DNA of 64,000 nt from Isoetes taiwanensis (taxonomy: Eukaryota > Streptophyta > Lycopodiopsida > Isoetales > Isoetaceae), in assembly GCA_021234155.1 (NCBI GenBank), contig JAJEKV010000168.1:62001-126000 (forward strand), given 5' to 3'. Under the pieces are notes generated by a model. That model had not been told where the DNA came from. It made no database searches and was given only the letters and a program-made list of their open reading frames with translations. The translations under genes were made by a program, and so were the position numbers. Shown piece after piece: positions 35,086-49,559 of the stretch (the stretch's first letter is position 1; each line of letters opens with the position of its first letter).

Positions 35086-38000
35086 AGCAGGGAAGCTAAG
35101 AAAGAGGAAGAAGATGAAAGCTTGATTTGAGAAGATCGCGGTTGAGTTGAATCTAGAGTAGCTTCTATTCTAAAAGAAGAAGCGACTCTGAAGAAATGAT
35201 AAGAGACTTAATATTAAGCTTTTCTGCAGGCTTCGAGGATGAAAGAACGAGATGTAGGCAGCGATTGCATGATTTCTTTAAGGAAACAATGGCCCTTCAT
35301 GATACAGTTGTATAGATTGTTTCAGTGGGAAAAAAAGTTATAGGAAGGCCGTCACCTGTAATTATCAAATTTCAAGACAGGCCCGTGAAAGAGTTATGCA
35401 GAAATAAGGGAGTGCTCAAAGGGAGACTCATTTGGCTAGCGAAGATCTTACCATGCAACCAAAGAAGGCCCGCCCATGGCTGGCTGAGTTGGAAGGAATT
35501 GAAAGCAGAGAAAACATGCTTTTTCTTCAAAAGAGGCAAATTATGGATCAAGAGGCTGGAGGTGTAGCGGTACTAGCATAGGAGTTAGCGGACCTCGGGT
35601 TCATGGCATGAATATAAATGGATTTAATGAGAAAATGAGTAGTAATAGAGCAAATGCTATCTGATCTTGATATTTATTTATTGGAAACATGGGAACATGA
35701 AGCGGCCAGTTAGGAGAAGTGCAGTTTTACTTTGCTTCAATGCATGGAGAGCTGTAATCACACTGGAATCAAGAGAAAAGGGCAGTGGAAGGGGATTTAA
35801 GGGCAGCAGCTTAATTGCATAGAGTAATTCTGAGAATGTGCTTAAGTATTGTGGAGAGGTGTCTAAATTTAACCAAATATATGAACATCCAAAGGATACC
35901 TCTCTCTAAATGTTTTGAAATTGTTTTATTTTTCGCCTTTGGATGATGAAGTCATATATATATCTCGTCCGTGAAGGAGGCCAATATCTTGATCCCGCTC
36001 CCAGGAATTTAAGCTTTGATTCTGAGATTTAAAGAAGAGACAGAGTAATTTATTCAGGAGATTTTACACTGTGGTGGCATTGGCTGAGAGAAAGCAAACA
36101 AGAAGAAGTATTCATGTAGAAGGCATACAAGACTTATGGTTGGGAATTGGTACCAGAGGATCTTATCACGAGCCGGGTTAGTTCGATCTCTGAAGATAAA
36201 AGAAAAGGAGGAGGAATAATACCTTAGGCCTGATTAATTACAATTAAAGAGTCATTAAAGTTTACTCGTTTATAGCCGTTTTGCCGGAAACATACCTTGC
36301 GGGTCTTTTAGCCACTCGCCACAAAGGTACAGGTCAGCCAGTGGACTATTTATTATTAAGAACCGCTATAACAAAAAGAAGGTAATTACAAGACTTTCAT
36401 ATACGCCATTTGTTGAAGCTAGTCGAGGATCATCTGACTTTGAGGATTAAAATACATTAATACAAAAGAGTACAAATTGAGGTCGCATCACACCCGAGAT
36501 TAAAATTGCCCTCGAAACAATTAATGATAAAGCGAGGATTTTTGCAGGATATGAAAAGTTGGAGAATGTCTTTGGTATGCATTGGGATAACAGAAGATGA
36601 GCTATATAGAAACTCTATTGGTGGGCGTCACCTGGAATTATTTGGATGAGACTAAGAAATCTAAGCAGGAAAAGAGCGCCTTCAGAGGTGAGGTTGGGAT
36701 GAGAGAATGTAGGTGACGAAGCATGATGTATATGCAGATCTTTGGATAGGAAAGCGAGCTTAGAAGCTGGGTATTTAGCGACTAACAACGTAGGCGAAGT
36801 AGAGATAAGTTAGGGAGAATTATTTATTGAATAAATGGTGCCCTAGGTACATTTGGAGATAAGAGCACACTTCCCTATTGCGCAGAGGCTGTTGGGATGA
36901 ACTTTTTTGGGTTTGTTGAGGTTTGTTCACAGGGCGAGCCATAGGAATATAGAGGAAGATGTTGGCTGAAGTATATTCAATGCCGTGGGCATTGTATGCT
37001 CTATGTAGAGAAGTAGGGGAGGAGGCAGAGAGATGGTGAAGGCTTGCCTGGGAATTGGGAGTGCCTAAAATTAGGGGAGGGAGGAACAGAGTGCATTGCA
37101 AAATTGTTAGGTAACTTTTAATGAAGCTTTAAGGTATGACACTACGAGAAAAATGGTGTTTCAATGGCCAGTTATACCACCCATCTTGAAGAGAAGTAGG
37201 GGGGATCCAGTTGTGTCACGTAATTATCGATACAATTTAATGTAAAACTAATATCATGGCCGATTGTTTGGGGTTGCTGTTTTGAACTATATGGCCAATG
37301 GGGTGATATTGCAAAATGGAAACGTGGGTCGAGGCGGAGTTTCAGAAAAATCATCTACCTCCAGATCCGTTTGTTTACTTTGAGAATTTTGTTGAGTGGT
37401 GGAAGGGGGCGAAAGGGGCATCGGAAGAGCTCTCTTTGTTGTTCTGTTGGGCTTTGCTTTGAGGAAAAAGAGCATTGGCAGAGTGTGGCCATTAAAAATG
37501 GGAGAATGAGAATAATGATTTGGAATTCCCAAAGAAGGGTTTACTTAAAGGGGGTTCGCGACTCTAGCAGGAATTGTTGAAATGATTAATCGTACATTTC
37601 GATTGGAGGGCCGGAAAAGAAATTACCATGAAAACAATGTGGTTATAAAACAAAGGGATCATCCCCATTATCACCTACTGGACTTTTATTAGCAGCGAGC
37701 TTTCTTTCAGAAAACATGACTTCGCCAAGGAAGATCTTCGAGGGTAATCCATTAGGTAGATATGTTTAAAGGCTTTTTGCTGATGGCGATGAAGGCGCGT
37801 TTCTGCTCCGAGCTTCCAGGGGTTTTGCAAAACTTCTTCAAGACTGAGAAATTTTTGTGTCCTATCGCGGTATGAATGTGGAACCAAAAGAGGAAAAGCG
37901 GAATTTGGTGGTGGTTTCCAAAAAGCGGATATATGGAATTTGATGGAGATCAGGGCAGGGTAAAATCATGCAGTATTTAGGCGCAGGAGTTGACGAAGCC

Positions 38001-38560
38001 AACTACTCAAAGTGGAATAAGCGGGTTGCAAAGAGGTATTAAGGGGAGACTAAGGAGGGCATTTATATCCTTATACTTTCGGCTATTACCGGATATAACA
38101 TATCTGGAGTTAACACCTCAAGTAAAATTAATATTTGGACGGTTTCTGTACGTTAAATATATCTGGTTGCATAGTCTGAGGTCTGGTCTTACCACGATCA
38201 AGGTGGAAGGAAGTAAGAAAAGGTTCGCGTTTCTTGCGCTTTGAAGGTGGGGTTAGAAAACTCAGGACCCCTATATGAGGATGTATATAAAGGAAGAGCG
38301 AGTGGAAGCATTTTTGTCAAAACAAATTATTTTTTGAAATTTGAGAATACGAAATTCGGGAAGGAAGAGGATTAGGGACAGGCGCTACGCGTGAGATGCA
38401 CTGATCCCGTCCATAGCCGGGATGAAGGTACCGATATTTTGAAATTACCCAAAGGCGGGAGCTATTGAGGGCATTGGTGAAAGGTTGGTCTACCTTCATC
38501 TAACGCCGGGATTCAGATTTAAAATGGCCGGTAAATCTGTTAAGAGGCGTCCATGTGGCG
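35086..38560 (+). mobile_element. Long L1-like LINE, ORF1-like, endonuclease and reverse transcriptase
   Basis: Plus-strand pieces fall in the order of an L1-type element. About 35240-35560: RQRLHDFFKETMALHDTVV, then GKKVIGRPSPVIIKFQDR and VLKGRLIWLAKILP, like the C-terminal part of an L1 ORF1 RNA-binding protein. About 35660-36360: LDIYLLETWEHEAA (like the LQETW endonuclease motif), a VIYSGDF piece (like GDFN) and a GTGQPVDYLL piece (like S..DY). About 37160-37900: an RT start near NYR, FQKNH/AGFRKNHST-like sequence, PLSPT-like sequence and a palm block ending SFQGFCK..RNF with GMNV. About 38010-38300: the domain after RT. Frames shift many times, so the copy is dead or poorly read; no intact ORF exceeds about 85 codons. 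The matches were assembled by eye across frames, so the boundaries are approximate. Confidence 0.55.
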
Positions 38561-41500
38561 ATTCGGATCCTTGGGACAAAAGAGGAGCTTTTCTGAAGAG
38601 AGTGATACCTGCATTAGTCTATAAGCGGGATTAATTTAGTAGTGAAGCAAAGAGTGGGGGAAAGCGGAGGAAACTCTCTTGCATCGCCCTGAAAGTTCAT
38701 AAAATTGAGGACTGAGGCGGGGATATATATGATAGCGCTACCAAATGAATTCGCGTTTTGTCCTTAGCTGGCCGGGTCTCCACCGTAGAAGATGAGCGAC
38801 GTTATGCTTTATAATTCGCCGAGCACCACGAAGCTACCCTAAGAGGGGGGCCGCGATATGGGTTAAGTTCTTTTTCACGAACTTTTTGATTTACCGGTTA
38901 TAAAACTTGAGTATGTATCTTCAAGATTATAGGCTGGATTCAGGGGAAAAGAGCTCTTGGATGCTATGACATGGCAAAAGGACCTTGATGGCTGGCAAGG
39001 TCAGTTTTGTTGGATTTTCCCGCACCGGGTTGGTAAAACGTAGCGTATAGCTTTTTTCACCGTCCTATGGACGATAAGGTCGCGTGATTCAATACAAATT
39101 TACAATTCTAATTGCAATTCCACGCCATAATCCCAACCAGAAGCTATGGGGGCGTATACTACCACTAACATATCTAGCCGGTTGGGTTGGGGAGACCAAA
39201 GAACATGGGTGCCGGGGATTTGATCGAAATGCGAGAACAGGCACGAGAGGGCGAGGCATTCATCCCTCAGTAGCTCGGGAGTTCACCTGCTTGGCGGATC
39301 ATGTGTCTTCCGTACCTCAAAGTCCAAAATACCTATATCATCTAATCTGGGAGGCTTCAGTAGCCGCCAGTCTGTGAATGGAAATAAAATGCCCCTAAGT
39401 TCTTCATGGGCAAAGATTATCACAGTAGGTAGCAGTATGGACCGGCTTGCCTTATCGAGGTTTGCTAAGAAACGTAATACATTGAAGACAACTGGCGCAA
39501 AGTCGGTACAGAATACTCATAGATTGGACGCTGACGCGCCCGGACGAATTTCCATCCTAGAAAGGACTCCATGGGAGGCTTTTCTCGGCAAAACTGATGA
39601 TAAGGTCTTTATGGGCCTAGTCTCGCATGATAGCAAGGGTTGAAGGCGAGGCATCATTCCTCGCAGACCACCTTCTAAAAGTGAAATATAGGGTCCCAGT
39701 CTGTTGGTTGGCACGAGAGAGGTAGAAACCTATCTCTTAACCAGCCGTCAATATGGGGACCTTATGAACAAAATCCCCAAAGCGCTCTCGAGCTAAAAAG
39801 GATTTTACTTCCTGCACCTGCTCCAAGGTCACATTTCAATTGGGGATATCAACTGGAGCAATGGACAAGGTCCCGTCATAGCTAAAATCATAAAAGGTTG
39901 CTAACACAAAGTTTGATTCAATGCAACCCATTTTTGGATTGCAATATGTACTTTTGAGAGAAGAGTTAACAGGGGCCCAGTATTCCCCAAAATTTATTAT
40001 TTTTTGGAATGCCAAGAAATCTCATTGCATTAAAGGAATAACAAGACAACCAATCCCATTAAATGAAATGTATGATTGCGAGGCAATCATTGCAGGAGTT
40101 TTATATATATATATATCTTATTGTTGATGTGCTCCTATCTTTAATGATATACTAGCTTAAAGACAACCCTAGTTATTGATGTAGATTTATCTTACAATAG
40201 TAGTCCATTTAGAAAGCAGTTTGTCTTTATGTGTCGCTTGGAATCTGGTCTAGCTACAGGAATTATCTATGAAAACAAAAACCAGAATTCACAAATTTAA
40301 AATTTGTCATGTTCACTTGTGCCTTAGTAGCATATAGCTCATTATTAAGGCAAACTTTCTTTAATACTCGGAATGAGGTTTTGCTTCATTTGTCTAACGG
40401 AAGAGTGGGGTGAAGCTCTTTAGCGGTGATATAGTCAATGTCACATCTTGGATAGCATCAAACAATTTGAAACAACATCGATTATTTTAGAGAGGGAGGA
40501 GTCTTTTTGTCATACCATATCAGTGAGTATGTGATTGAGAGGAATGCCAATTAAAATATCAAAACCGCTGGTTACGGAATTTAAGAAGCGAAGCTTTCAT
40601 CTCAAAAGCTGATGTAAAATTGTTTTTATAAAATAGCTCATGGGATGGAATATAGTTTCATCCGCAAACTGATGATACCTAGCCCGTAGCGTACATCACG
40701 AATGGATTTTGGGGTGTGTAACGGATATCAATGAGGAACTGGGGCTTGAATCAAGGGCTTTATCAAATATTCTTGTCAAGAAACCCTTGTTTGAAGGTTT
40801 CAAAGGGGGCTGCCGGCAATAACAAAGCGTATTGATAGGAAATCCATTTTAATGATGATATATTATTTAAAATTAATTTACCCACGAGAGAACGCCAGCT
40901 GAGTCGCGTATTGTGCATATCCATCGGGTTGTGTAATCCACGGTATTATTTTTATTTGATGCTGACCCATCAATTAATGTGTTCCTTGTCTTCTACAGGA
41001 GTTTGACTCCGCAGAGAAAACACTACATGAGGGCTCACGGGAATTTGCGCCCGACACCGGAACAAGCTCTTCATGTAGGGGATTCGTTTAGCATCATTGA
41101 ACGTAATACGGCCCCGCTGCAATAAAGGCGTCATCGACTTCCATTTATTTGCAACTTCTCTGGTGCACGAGGAATCCTGCTATGAAAGTACTAATAATAT
41201 TAAAGAGGACCATAAAGCGACCTAGAATTAACTAACCTTTGGGTACTAGCTACTTGTATAATGTCATAAATAACTAATCCCGGTTAAATTGGATAAGGTG
41301 CTTTGTATTGCCTCAACAATATTGTCTTTATCTAACATTTGAAGACGGTAACGTAACTTTTCGACTCACTTTGAATTTTGAATTGGTTTTGATTTTAAAG
41401 GGCCTGAAAATGAGTACTGAAATCAAAGGGAGAGGAGAGGTACCTAGTGTAGGAACTTTGGCCCGGATTCTAAAAGTGTGGTAGGAGGATTGCCAGCATC

Positions 41501-44500
41501 CCTTATGCTTTTGATAAATCATGAATCGGGCTAGAACCCATTTGGACTCCACGGAAGGGCGAAGTGGGATAGACTATGGCCCAGAGCACTCATGTGGAAC
41601 TTCTACGAAAAGACCTAACTAAATCTTTATTTTACATTCAAAAGCTAACTACAGCGAACTACAAGGTATGAAAACTTCATCAAAGTTCTAGGATCCTTCA
41701 TAGTGATGACTTTACCCACCTTTGTCCCTCGCCAAAGCCCGCTTTGAAAAATAATCTCGAAGGGATGTGTCATTCTAGGCCATGTCACATACTTGTCCGT
41801 TAAAAGCTGGGGAGGAGTGTAAACAAAAAGAAAGTCGAGCGAAGCAAATGCACGGGATTACCGACCGGAGTTGTCTTCCTACAAGCGGCCTCAAAACAGT
41901 AATAAAACAACTACATACATACAAAGGGTACAACTTCGGGGCTCTTCTCTACGGCAGGCCAGCTCAAAGCTAGATCAATGAGAACGGACGAAGAGCCGAT
42001 AGTCCCTTTTCATGTCGATTAGCATACAGCGAAGTGATGGAACCCTAGCAACTTAATCTGTAGGATCCCCTGGTTCCGAAAAGGTACCAGAAGCTTTGGA
42101 TCTAGTACTATCAAGAATTCATCACAAATAATCGCACGGGCCACGATAGTCTGTTTGGAGTTAAGAGACAAGATTGATGAGGGCGCTATCCGAATTCTCG
42201 AGTTATTTGTTGTCTAGCAATGCCTCTGCATTATATAGGATGACTTTAAAATAATACTTGATTGGATCATGCTACTTCCTCAAAGATAAATTACCAAAGT
42301 CTGTTTTTGTAGCAGGTTAAAGATGTTTTGGGACCTACCGTGAAATAACTTCACATATAGAGAAGAGAGGGGTACAGGGGTGTTTTCACTTGAAGTATTG
42401 GTAAGCTCGGGTTGGCAAAGGAATTATATATCTCCACAACAACTAGAAAATTTTAGGTTCACCAGGCAACTACCTTTGGATCCACCATCTTAAGTATGTA
42501 CAATACACGTATGAATTAGATCACATTAGAATTACCGTTTATTTTATCGAACAATAATGTTTTACACTTCCATATGAACATATCTTCCAAATCAGCTGCT
42601 TACATTTTGAAGAGGATGCGAGTATTTTAAGACAATCATCAATTCTTTTGCTAGAAATAAAGAGTGTTTAAGAGCGCATCTTACTGTGAGAAGGGGAAAA
42701 CAATCTCAAAACATTTATTGAATAATTGAATAATATACTTATTGATATCTACTATATATTAAATAAAAGGGATAAAGGGTGATGGCAAAATGGATTTACA
42801 TGAGTATCTCTTATTTACTTTCGATTATATATGCTTGCTGGTTGCTTGAGGAAGAATTAAAATCCTAGGTGACTTGCTTATTATTTTAAGGAACATACTT
42901 AGAATATCCCAGTCCTCAATGGCAAGATTAATATGTTAAGAAGGAAAAAGGAATGAAAGGAGGGAGGAGGATATGTGATTGGATGGCGAGAGATAGTAGA
43001 AAAATAAAAGATGAAGTGTTTACACTGTTGAACTTCTAAAAGACTCCGCACGTAAAGATATCATCGGTACCCAATTTACACATAAATTATTAGAGAGGAG
43101 TTAAGATGAGAAGTGTCATTGGATTCCACTGCATGAAGTGATCCGATTAGGCATGGAAGCTTGGATAGCGATTGAAAACAGGAAGAATGGATTATTTTTC
43201 TTCTTTGTGTTTAGCATTTTCGTTTGATTTCCAGTGAGAGTATTAAAATCATTAAATCACGGAGGTAGCAGGGGCAAAGCCACAAAACCATTCGAAATCC
43301 TGCTGCCATTTCTTTCACCCAAAGACGCCCTCCCTTCAAGATATGGAAATAATCCAGCAAGTACTTTTGGTTTAGAGGGACAACTCTTGTTTGGCGTATC
43401 ATGTTTGTTGAAGTTGAACTTTAGGAGAAAGTTCCAAAATCCAAAGAGGCTTGGGCTCAAAGGCAAAGAACAAACAGAAACTCTGACAGCCTTATTACGT
43501 GGAGATAGGAGCAGCGAGAGCAAAAGGGCGAAAAGAAAAGCGGATGGGTTAAGACACTTGTACTTATGTGAGGAACCTTTATGAATAATATATGTCCAAT
43601 TTAGGTCAAATCCATATTTTGTAACTTTCACGAGAAACTAGCATATCACGGCGGTATGATCCCAATTACTTAGTTGAGAAGACGGAGTTTCTTATACTAA
43701 GTCCGCCGTGATATATTTTGCATTTATAAATTTCACAACTCCTAAAGCATACATAACACATTTAGAAAATGGATTTACACCCAACAAGGCATATATACTT
43801 TATGAGAGCGAGCTAAGATAAATGGCATATCAAAGCTGCAAAATGTGCGGTTGGAAAATGCAGGACAAAAGTTCCACAGCGGGGGAATTTGTTACTTCAA
43901 GGTGCTGGGTGTAAGTAATCAGTGATCCTCCAATTTTTAAAATGTGATCCTTTTTTTCCATTTGAAACGTCCTTTAAAGCTGGCCGGGAGAATTGCGTGA
44001 GTATTCTGAGGAATATTAGATTAGAGCAGTAGAGTGGTGGGCTTGGATGGTTCCCTCACGTGACAAAATACATTTGGTCTTAGATGTTGGCCCTCGGCAG
44101 GGAGCAACGATTACCCTTCGAATGTGGACGTTCCATCTTGTTCATTTCAGGCTATTTAAGGAAATTTTGTTACCTTTCAGATGCTTACTATGATTTCCTG
44201 CAGATCTTGATCTGAAATCACCCAGTTGTGTAATGGTTTACTTCCTTACTTGCCGTTTACAATTGGATCCGCTTTTCATCTGGCAGGTGTTTTATGAAAA
44301 GTGTTTTACATTTATCTACTAGTTTTAGGATGGATAGAACCTTCGCCGGAAATACATTGCTATGGGGCTCTTTTAAAACTATAAAAGGTTGCCAGAATTT
44401 TAACTTAGAAACGAAATGAGCTTATATTAGATAAAACATCCTTTTTTTGCTTTCAGAGCGTATTTCATCTTATCCATCATCCTTGGGATAGCTAGAAAAA

Positions 44501-47425
44501 AGAAGAAGAGCTAAATTTATTTAGAAGCGAAAGTATAATATTTTCAGCACATCGACCTCTTAATAACGCCGTCACTTAAGACATTCTGAGATCTAGCATT
44601 TTCTTTACTGGAACACTTACGAAACCTTGCCGAGTGCTGCATTTCGGTTTAGAGCAACCCTCACTTGCCAGAAATGCAACAACTTATCGCATGTAAATTT
44701 AGCAAACTCAAAGATATCTATACGGCATCTAAATTGGTACTTAAGCGTCCAATTTTTCAAGTAATGGCAGAACTAAATTTTGGTTTATAGAATTAACGCC
44801 AGTCTGCTTAAGGTACCCGAAGTCAGAAAATATTGGCAAGACCCGTCTTAGACCATTGAATATATTAGCAAGAAAAGGTTAAATGACACTTTCTGTACTT
44901 TTAGGATTCATACGCACATAGAATATAAAACGTGACGATGCATATAAAGGTACGGCTATACCGAATACCATCAAATTCAACGCCGTCATGTTGGATCATA
45001 TAAACAATATACCAGGGTCCGGCATGTCCAGTTCGATAACCACACATGCTAAAACCTTATAACTCACGGTCTATCAGCGGTGGCATTTTGTACCGGTTAC
45101 ATTGAAAGAGGGTACCAGAATTCCTCTGGCTTTGCTAAGATTTTCAACATTCTCTGAAATGACCCTCCGGGATCCTTTATTCCGAAGTTCTCAAGATCAG
45201 ATCAAAGGGAATTCTAGAATATCAATGGATCGCTAGATTTTCTCAAGATTCTTGAGGAGGTTCTCTTTAAATTCTCAAGATTCATTGGATTCCATTCTAA
45301 AATTTGAAATTCCCTTAAATATCTAGCATAATAACGGGGGTTTCCTTTTAGCACAGATGCGCGCTTACACTCGCAATAAGCTTTTTAGGATCTGGTGCCC
45401 TTAGACATTTTAAGACAACGCTATAAAGGTTGGATCAAGCTCCAGCTATTCGCTTTGCGTGGTCCACAATGCTACTTGCTTCCGTGCATTTGCCCTTTGA
45501 AAAATCCTGGGTATTTGGCACCCATTTTGCATAGGGGTGCACATCACTTGTGGGTATTGAGACATCTGCGGGGTAGATTAAGGAGATGCAGGGAGGATAG
45601 ATTATTGTACATTATACCAACATGGTGCTATTGAAGTGAAACCACACTAACGCGGCATTTATTATTACAGCATTCAAATCACATTCACGGCGCCAAGCTA
45701 TGCTCGATTAGTCTGCCTAACTGGTAAATTTGCATACGCATTTGGATACAATGTCGGTGGTTTCGCTAGGATCTTATCTTAGTAAATGAATGCATGTTAT
45801 GTCCTCGAATGATGCGGGGCCTTATATATTGTACCATTTCGTAAGCATATCATTGTCACGGAACCTCAAAGCATACCAATTACGCCAGGTTTTTCCCTTA
45901 CTTAGCAAAATCCCTGCGGTTTTAATCCTATAGCAATAATATACTTGTTACATTTCCTTGTTTGGGTCCTTAGACCAATTGGTATGGTTTTATATAGTTG
46001 GTGATCATTTGCATGGACATACTAAGCGGTATTTCACAGGTACACTTTTTTGATTCACGGGTCACTTTTAATTTTGTTTTATTTTAGAAATATAATCGTG
46101 GCGAACATGACCAACCGGCGGAATCCCTGATTTACAGGGTTTTGTAAAGGGGACCAACTGTTATTGCTTTAAAATCACGATTTCTTCTACATAAAGAAGT
46201 TTCGAGATTCCCACATATATATATATGTATATATACAAAGATGGGAAGTGACGATATCTTGTGGATGTCGGTTCCAACTAGTTTTGGCAATCATCTACAA
46301 AAACCAACATTAAATTATTTGAAAGTTATTCCGATTAGGCGATGGATTAATTGATGGATTTAGAAAAAACCTTCTTCTTAGTTTAATCGACCAATCCCTT
46401 AATGAATGCACGTAATACGGATGGAACGGAAGGCTTGTTTTGAGCAAAGGATTAGGGGAGTAACTGCACTGGCGATTGGTTCCTGAGAAATCACCAGATG
46501 CATGCTTCGGTCACGATTCTAGGTTCAATGCATTACTGCATATATTGGTAGATGTTAGAGGTGATTTTCGACTTTATCACCGATTATTGATTCACTTTTG
46601 TCCATTTAGCCTTGATCCTTAATTTTGCTTACATTGCGGCGAGAAATGCACTAAATTCAAGGCCTACCTTGCAAGAAAGGTTACAATCTCTTATGTTTTA
46701 GTGGTCTTGTCTATTTTCTTTGCTCATCGCGGTTAAGTAATCTAGTAGAAACTGACTGAAGCAAGCCGTAAAATATGAAATGTTTTACCGGTCTCGCAAA
46801 GTGGCTTATGTGCCGGATGGGAATGAATGGATGAAGAATCACGGGATTACCGGCCAGAAGCGAAGCTGGCATATCACGATAGGTCGCGATGCGATTCATA
46901 CTACGACCATGTAAGAATCGGCTAGAAGTCCGTTTATGCACTTTATCCATCATTTCTTTGTAATCTATTAGTTATATAAAGAAACGAATTCTTCTTACCG
47001 CCCATCTTCCTTTAAAGATTATCATTTGAGCGCTTATATGCCGAAGCTGGGATTAGAGATCTTTACTAACTCTTGCAGAATAGGGCACCATCGCATGCTT
47101 CTATGAATATTATACCCAACATATACAAGCGGTGCATTTGAGCGGGAATGGCAAATCGCTGGAATCACGGTTGTTATTAATGGTGTTGGCGGGGTCTCGA
47201 ACAACATTTACGCCACATGTCTCTTATGTGGTATCCGGGATCTTATCACATAAAATAAGTGCGCTAATAACATATTGATTAAGGTTTTCAAAAGGAGGTC
47301 AAAGTGGACGTTGTGAAATACAAGAATTTATAAAGGAGATGGAAGCTTTTGCCGAACGCGGTTACCTACATCACGGATAGTCGTATGCGCGGTCACGGAG
47401 CCCTCAATGGTCATTTATCTCGCTT
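38561..47425. other. Long gene-free stretch, no feature supported
   Basis: Nearly 9 kb in which no frame on either strand shows a recognisable domain; the longest frames (43234-43584 +, 43631-43257 -) overlap each other and look random. Compared with the first 6 kb, CGG and ACGG trinucleotides appear unusually often, the same signature seen in non-genic parts of block copy 1. Decayed transposons whose frames are scrambled are the likeliest content. A TA-rich microsatellite sits at 46214-46236. Confidence 0.45.
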
Positions 47426-47429
47426 GTCT

Positions 47430-47600
47430 AGTATCATCATTCTTGCCAAAGGTTTTCCCTTCCGAGAGCCTTCGGCGAGGAATTTTTTTAATCCTAGTAG
47501 TAATGATTACTTAGTAGCTACATTAATATGGGTCCCATGACCTATTGGTCTCCGTGGACGATAAAAACTATTCTATTATTCTATTCTATTCTATTCTATT
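47430..47600 (+). repeat. Pentanucleotide-tailed short repeat family, most complete copy
   Basis: In order: GTATCATCATTCTTGCCAAA, GGTTTTCCCTTCC, GGCGAGGAA, AATCCTAGTAGTAATGATTA, GGGTCCCATGACCTATTGG, TCTCCGTGGACGATAAAAAC, and a tail of four or more TATTC/TTCTA units (about 47571-47600). About 170 bases, no coding capacity. A terminal simple repeat and lack of long inverted ends suggest a SINE-like or LINE 3'-end-derived element. Confidence 0.75.
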
Positions 47601-48952
47601 TACATTCCTATTCTTCGATAAACTTCCTCATTTTATCAATGGTGCCTGTTCATGGATGTGTCTTCTAATGCAGCGCCAGTTGGGAAATTCCGAGTTAAGG
47701 AACAAAGCGGCTTCTTTGAAGATACAAAGCGGCTTCTTTCACAGCAGAAACATGCTTATTCATGTGATGGGTGTTTTACGTACAAAATGTACGTAGCCAG
47801 GCCATGTGTACCGAAATGTTCCTTAGCGGTAACATTATTATCTACATTTCCTATTTCATATTCTCATATTGATTCTTTATTGCGGCTTTAATTATTTTAT
47901 TCATTTTGTTAATGCACACATAATTACATGTAATATGCCAAGATTCCTACATTTTGCTTCCCGTTTGTGGAACCGTCAGTAAATTACATCTAAATTATCT
48001 TACAACTTCTAGTGATATTAAACAAAACCGCGAACATTATCACGGTATTTCTATTTTATTTTCCTGCTTTTTGAAGTTTTGAGATAAAAAAAAATATAGA
48101 ACAACGTTTGAATATGTCTATAATATCATTGCATGTGTGCGCATATTTTATCGGTACTGCCACCGCATCTCTAAGGCTGAAAGGCCTAAATTTTTAGTTA
48201 AACACAAACCATTACGTTTCGACATTTTCACCAAATAGAATTTCCCACGAAACACTTTGGTTGGGTGCATATTACGCGAGGTGACGCCGAGACGAGCTCC
48301 TTTGTATATCCACTGAGCTTCACTTATATATCGTATAAAATCACCACCATTTTAATTTTTATTGCTCGAATCCTTGCCGAAATTTTAAATATTCGTTATA
48401 CGGTATGTCAGAAACTTGTACAAGCATGCCCCATAAGCGAAGGGATTACTGCACCTACGGTTCACCAGGTCAGATAACGCAGTATTGCCCTTGACCAATA
48501 GTTCTCGTTGTTAGCAGGAATCACCCCGTGAAGATGTACTTTAATCGAGAGGGTTTAGGAAGAGATTTATTTAAAATATTTGGATTGTAATGGATTTATG
48601 GTAACAAAAATTTCGTCCGGCTTTCTTGCGTTTCCTTATGGCGGGGGCGCACTTTTTAAACACAATCAATGGGGTATGCGTTCTCTAATTGTTTTAAAAA
48701 GCCCTCTTAAGGTTCCCATGTCAGTTCAATTGAATTCCTCAAGATTTCATTAGATTCTCCAATATTTCTGTCAAGGAATTTCCTCAAAGTCTATAAATGG
48801 CATTTCGCTATAGTGCCGAGTTCAGCGAAAAATACAAGATTCACATATTCTGTAAGGATTCTATACAGGTTTGTCTTAAAATCATAATATTCCACTCGAT
48901 GAAGTAATTACCAAAACCTCTTTTGTTTGGAAAGCTTTGGCAATGCAGTAAA
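47601..48952. other. Unassigned spacer before block copy 2
   Basis: No gene. This left flank of copy 2 does not match the left flank of copy 1 except for AAATTAATG at the junction. Confidence 0.5.
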
Positions 48953-49559
48953 AATTAATGTTTCCTTGTCCATGATTCTTAAGTGATCCACTATTTAGTA
49001 GACCTCCCCAGATACAAGAGCAAAACCATTACTGCTAGGATTAAAAGATGTGTTTCCAAGTTTTGAGTACAAGTGAAAGGTCACAGTGAGATGGTGGCAG
49101 CTTGCAAGTCAAAACCAGTTGGCAAAGAGTGGCCTTGCGAGGTGATTTCCATTTACAAAGTACTGACACGTAGCAGTACATCCACGTAAGCAGCAGGGAG
49201 ACAGACGTTCCGTACCTCGATTTTTGTGCAGTTGTTGCTCCTCTGCCAGTGCTCCACTGTTTGAGATTTAATATAAAATTGTAAAACGGTAGAAAAAAAT
49301 TGCAAGTGTATTGCGTATAGTTAAGAAGAAGAGCAGTATTTATGTGACGTATACTGAAGACTAAGTGGTCTATGAGATGCACAAGCACATGAATAACTGA
49401 TGAAAACTGGTGAGAAAAAAGGAAAGAGATAAAAAAAAATGGAGTAAAACTTCAAAGAGTACGCACAGGAAAGGAGGGGAAGTCGTGGCAGGGTATGGAC
49501 CTTTACTTTAAGCCCACGCAAAAGGCGCACCCACAAAAAATGGAGCCGACCACTAACAA

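Noticed and set aside
39084-39643. Two consecutive plus-strand frames that might be a gene
   Set aside because: No recognisable domain or intron signals, and the compositional signature matches the noisy stretch around them.
43234-43631. Overlapping frames of 116 (+) and 124 (-) codons
   Set aside because: They lie opposite each other, show no motif and have no splice or promoter context; chance frames are likelier.
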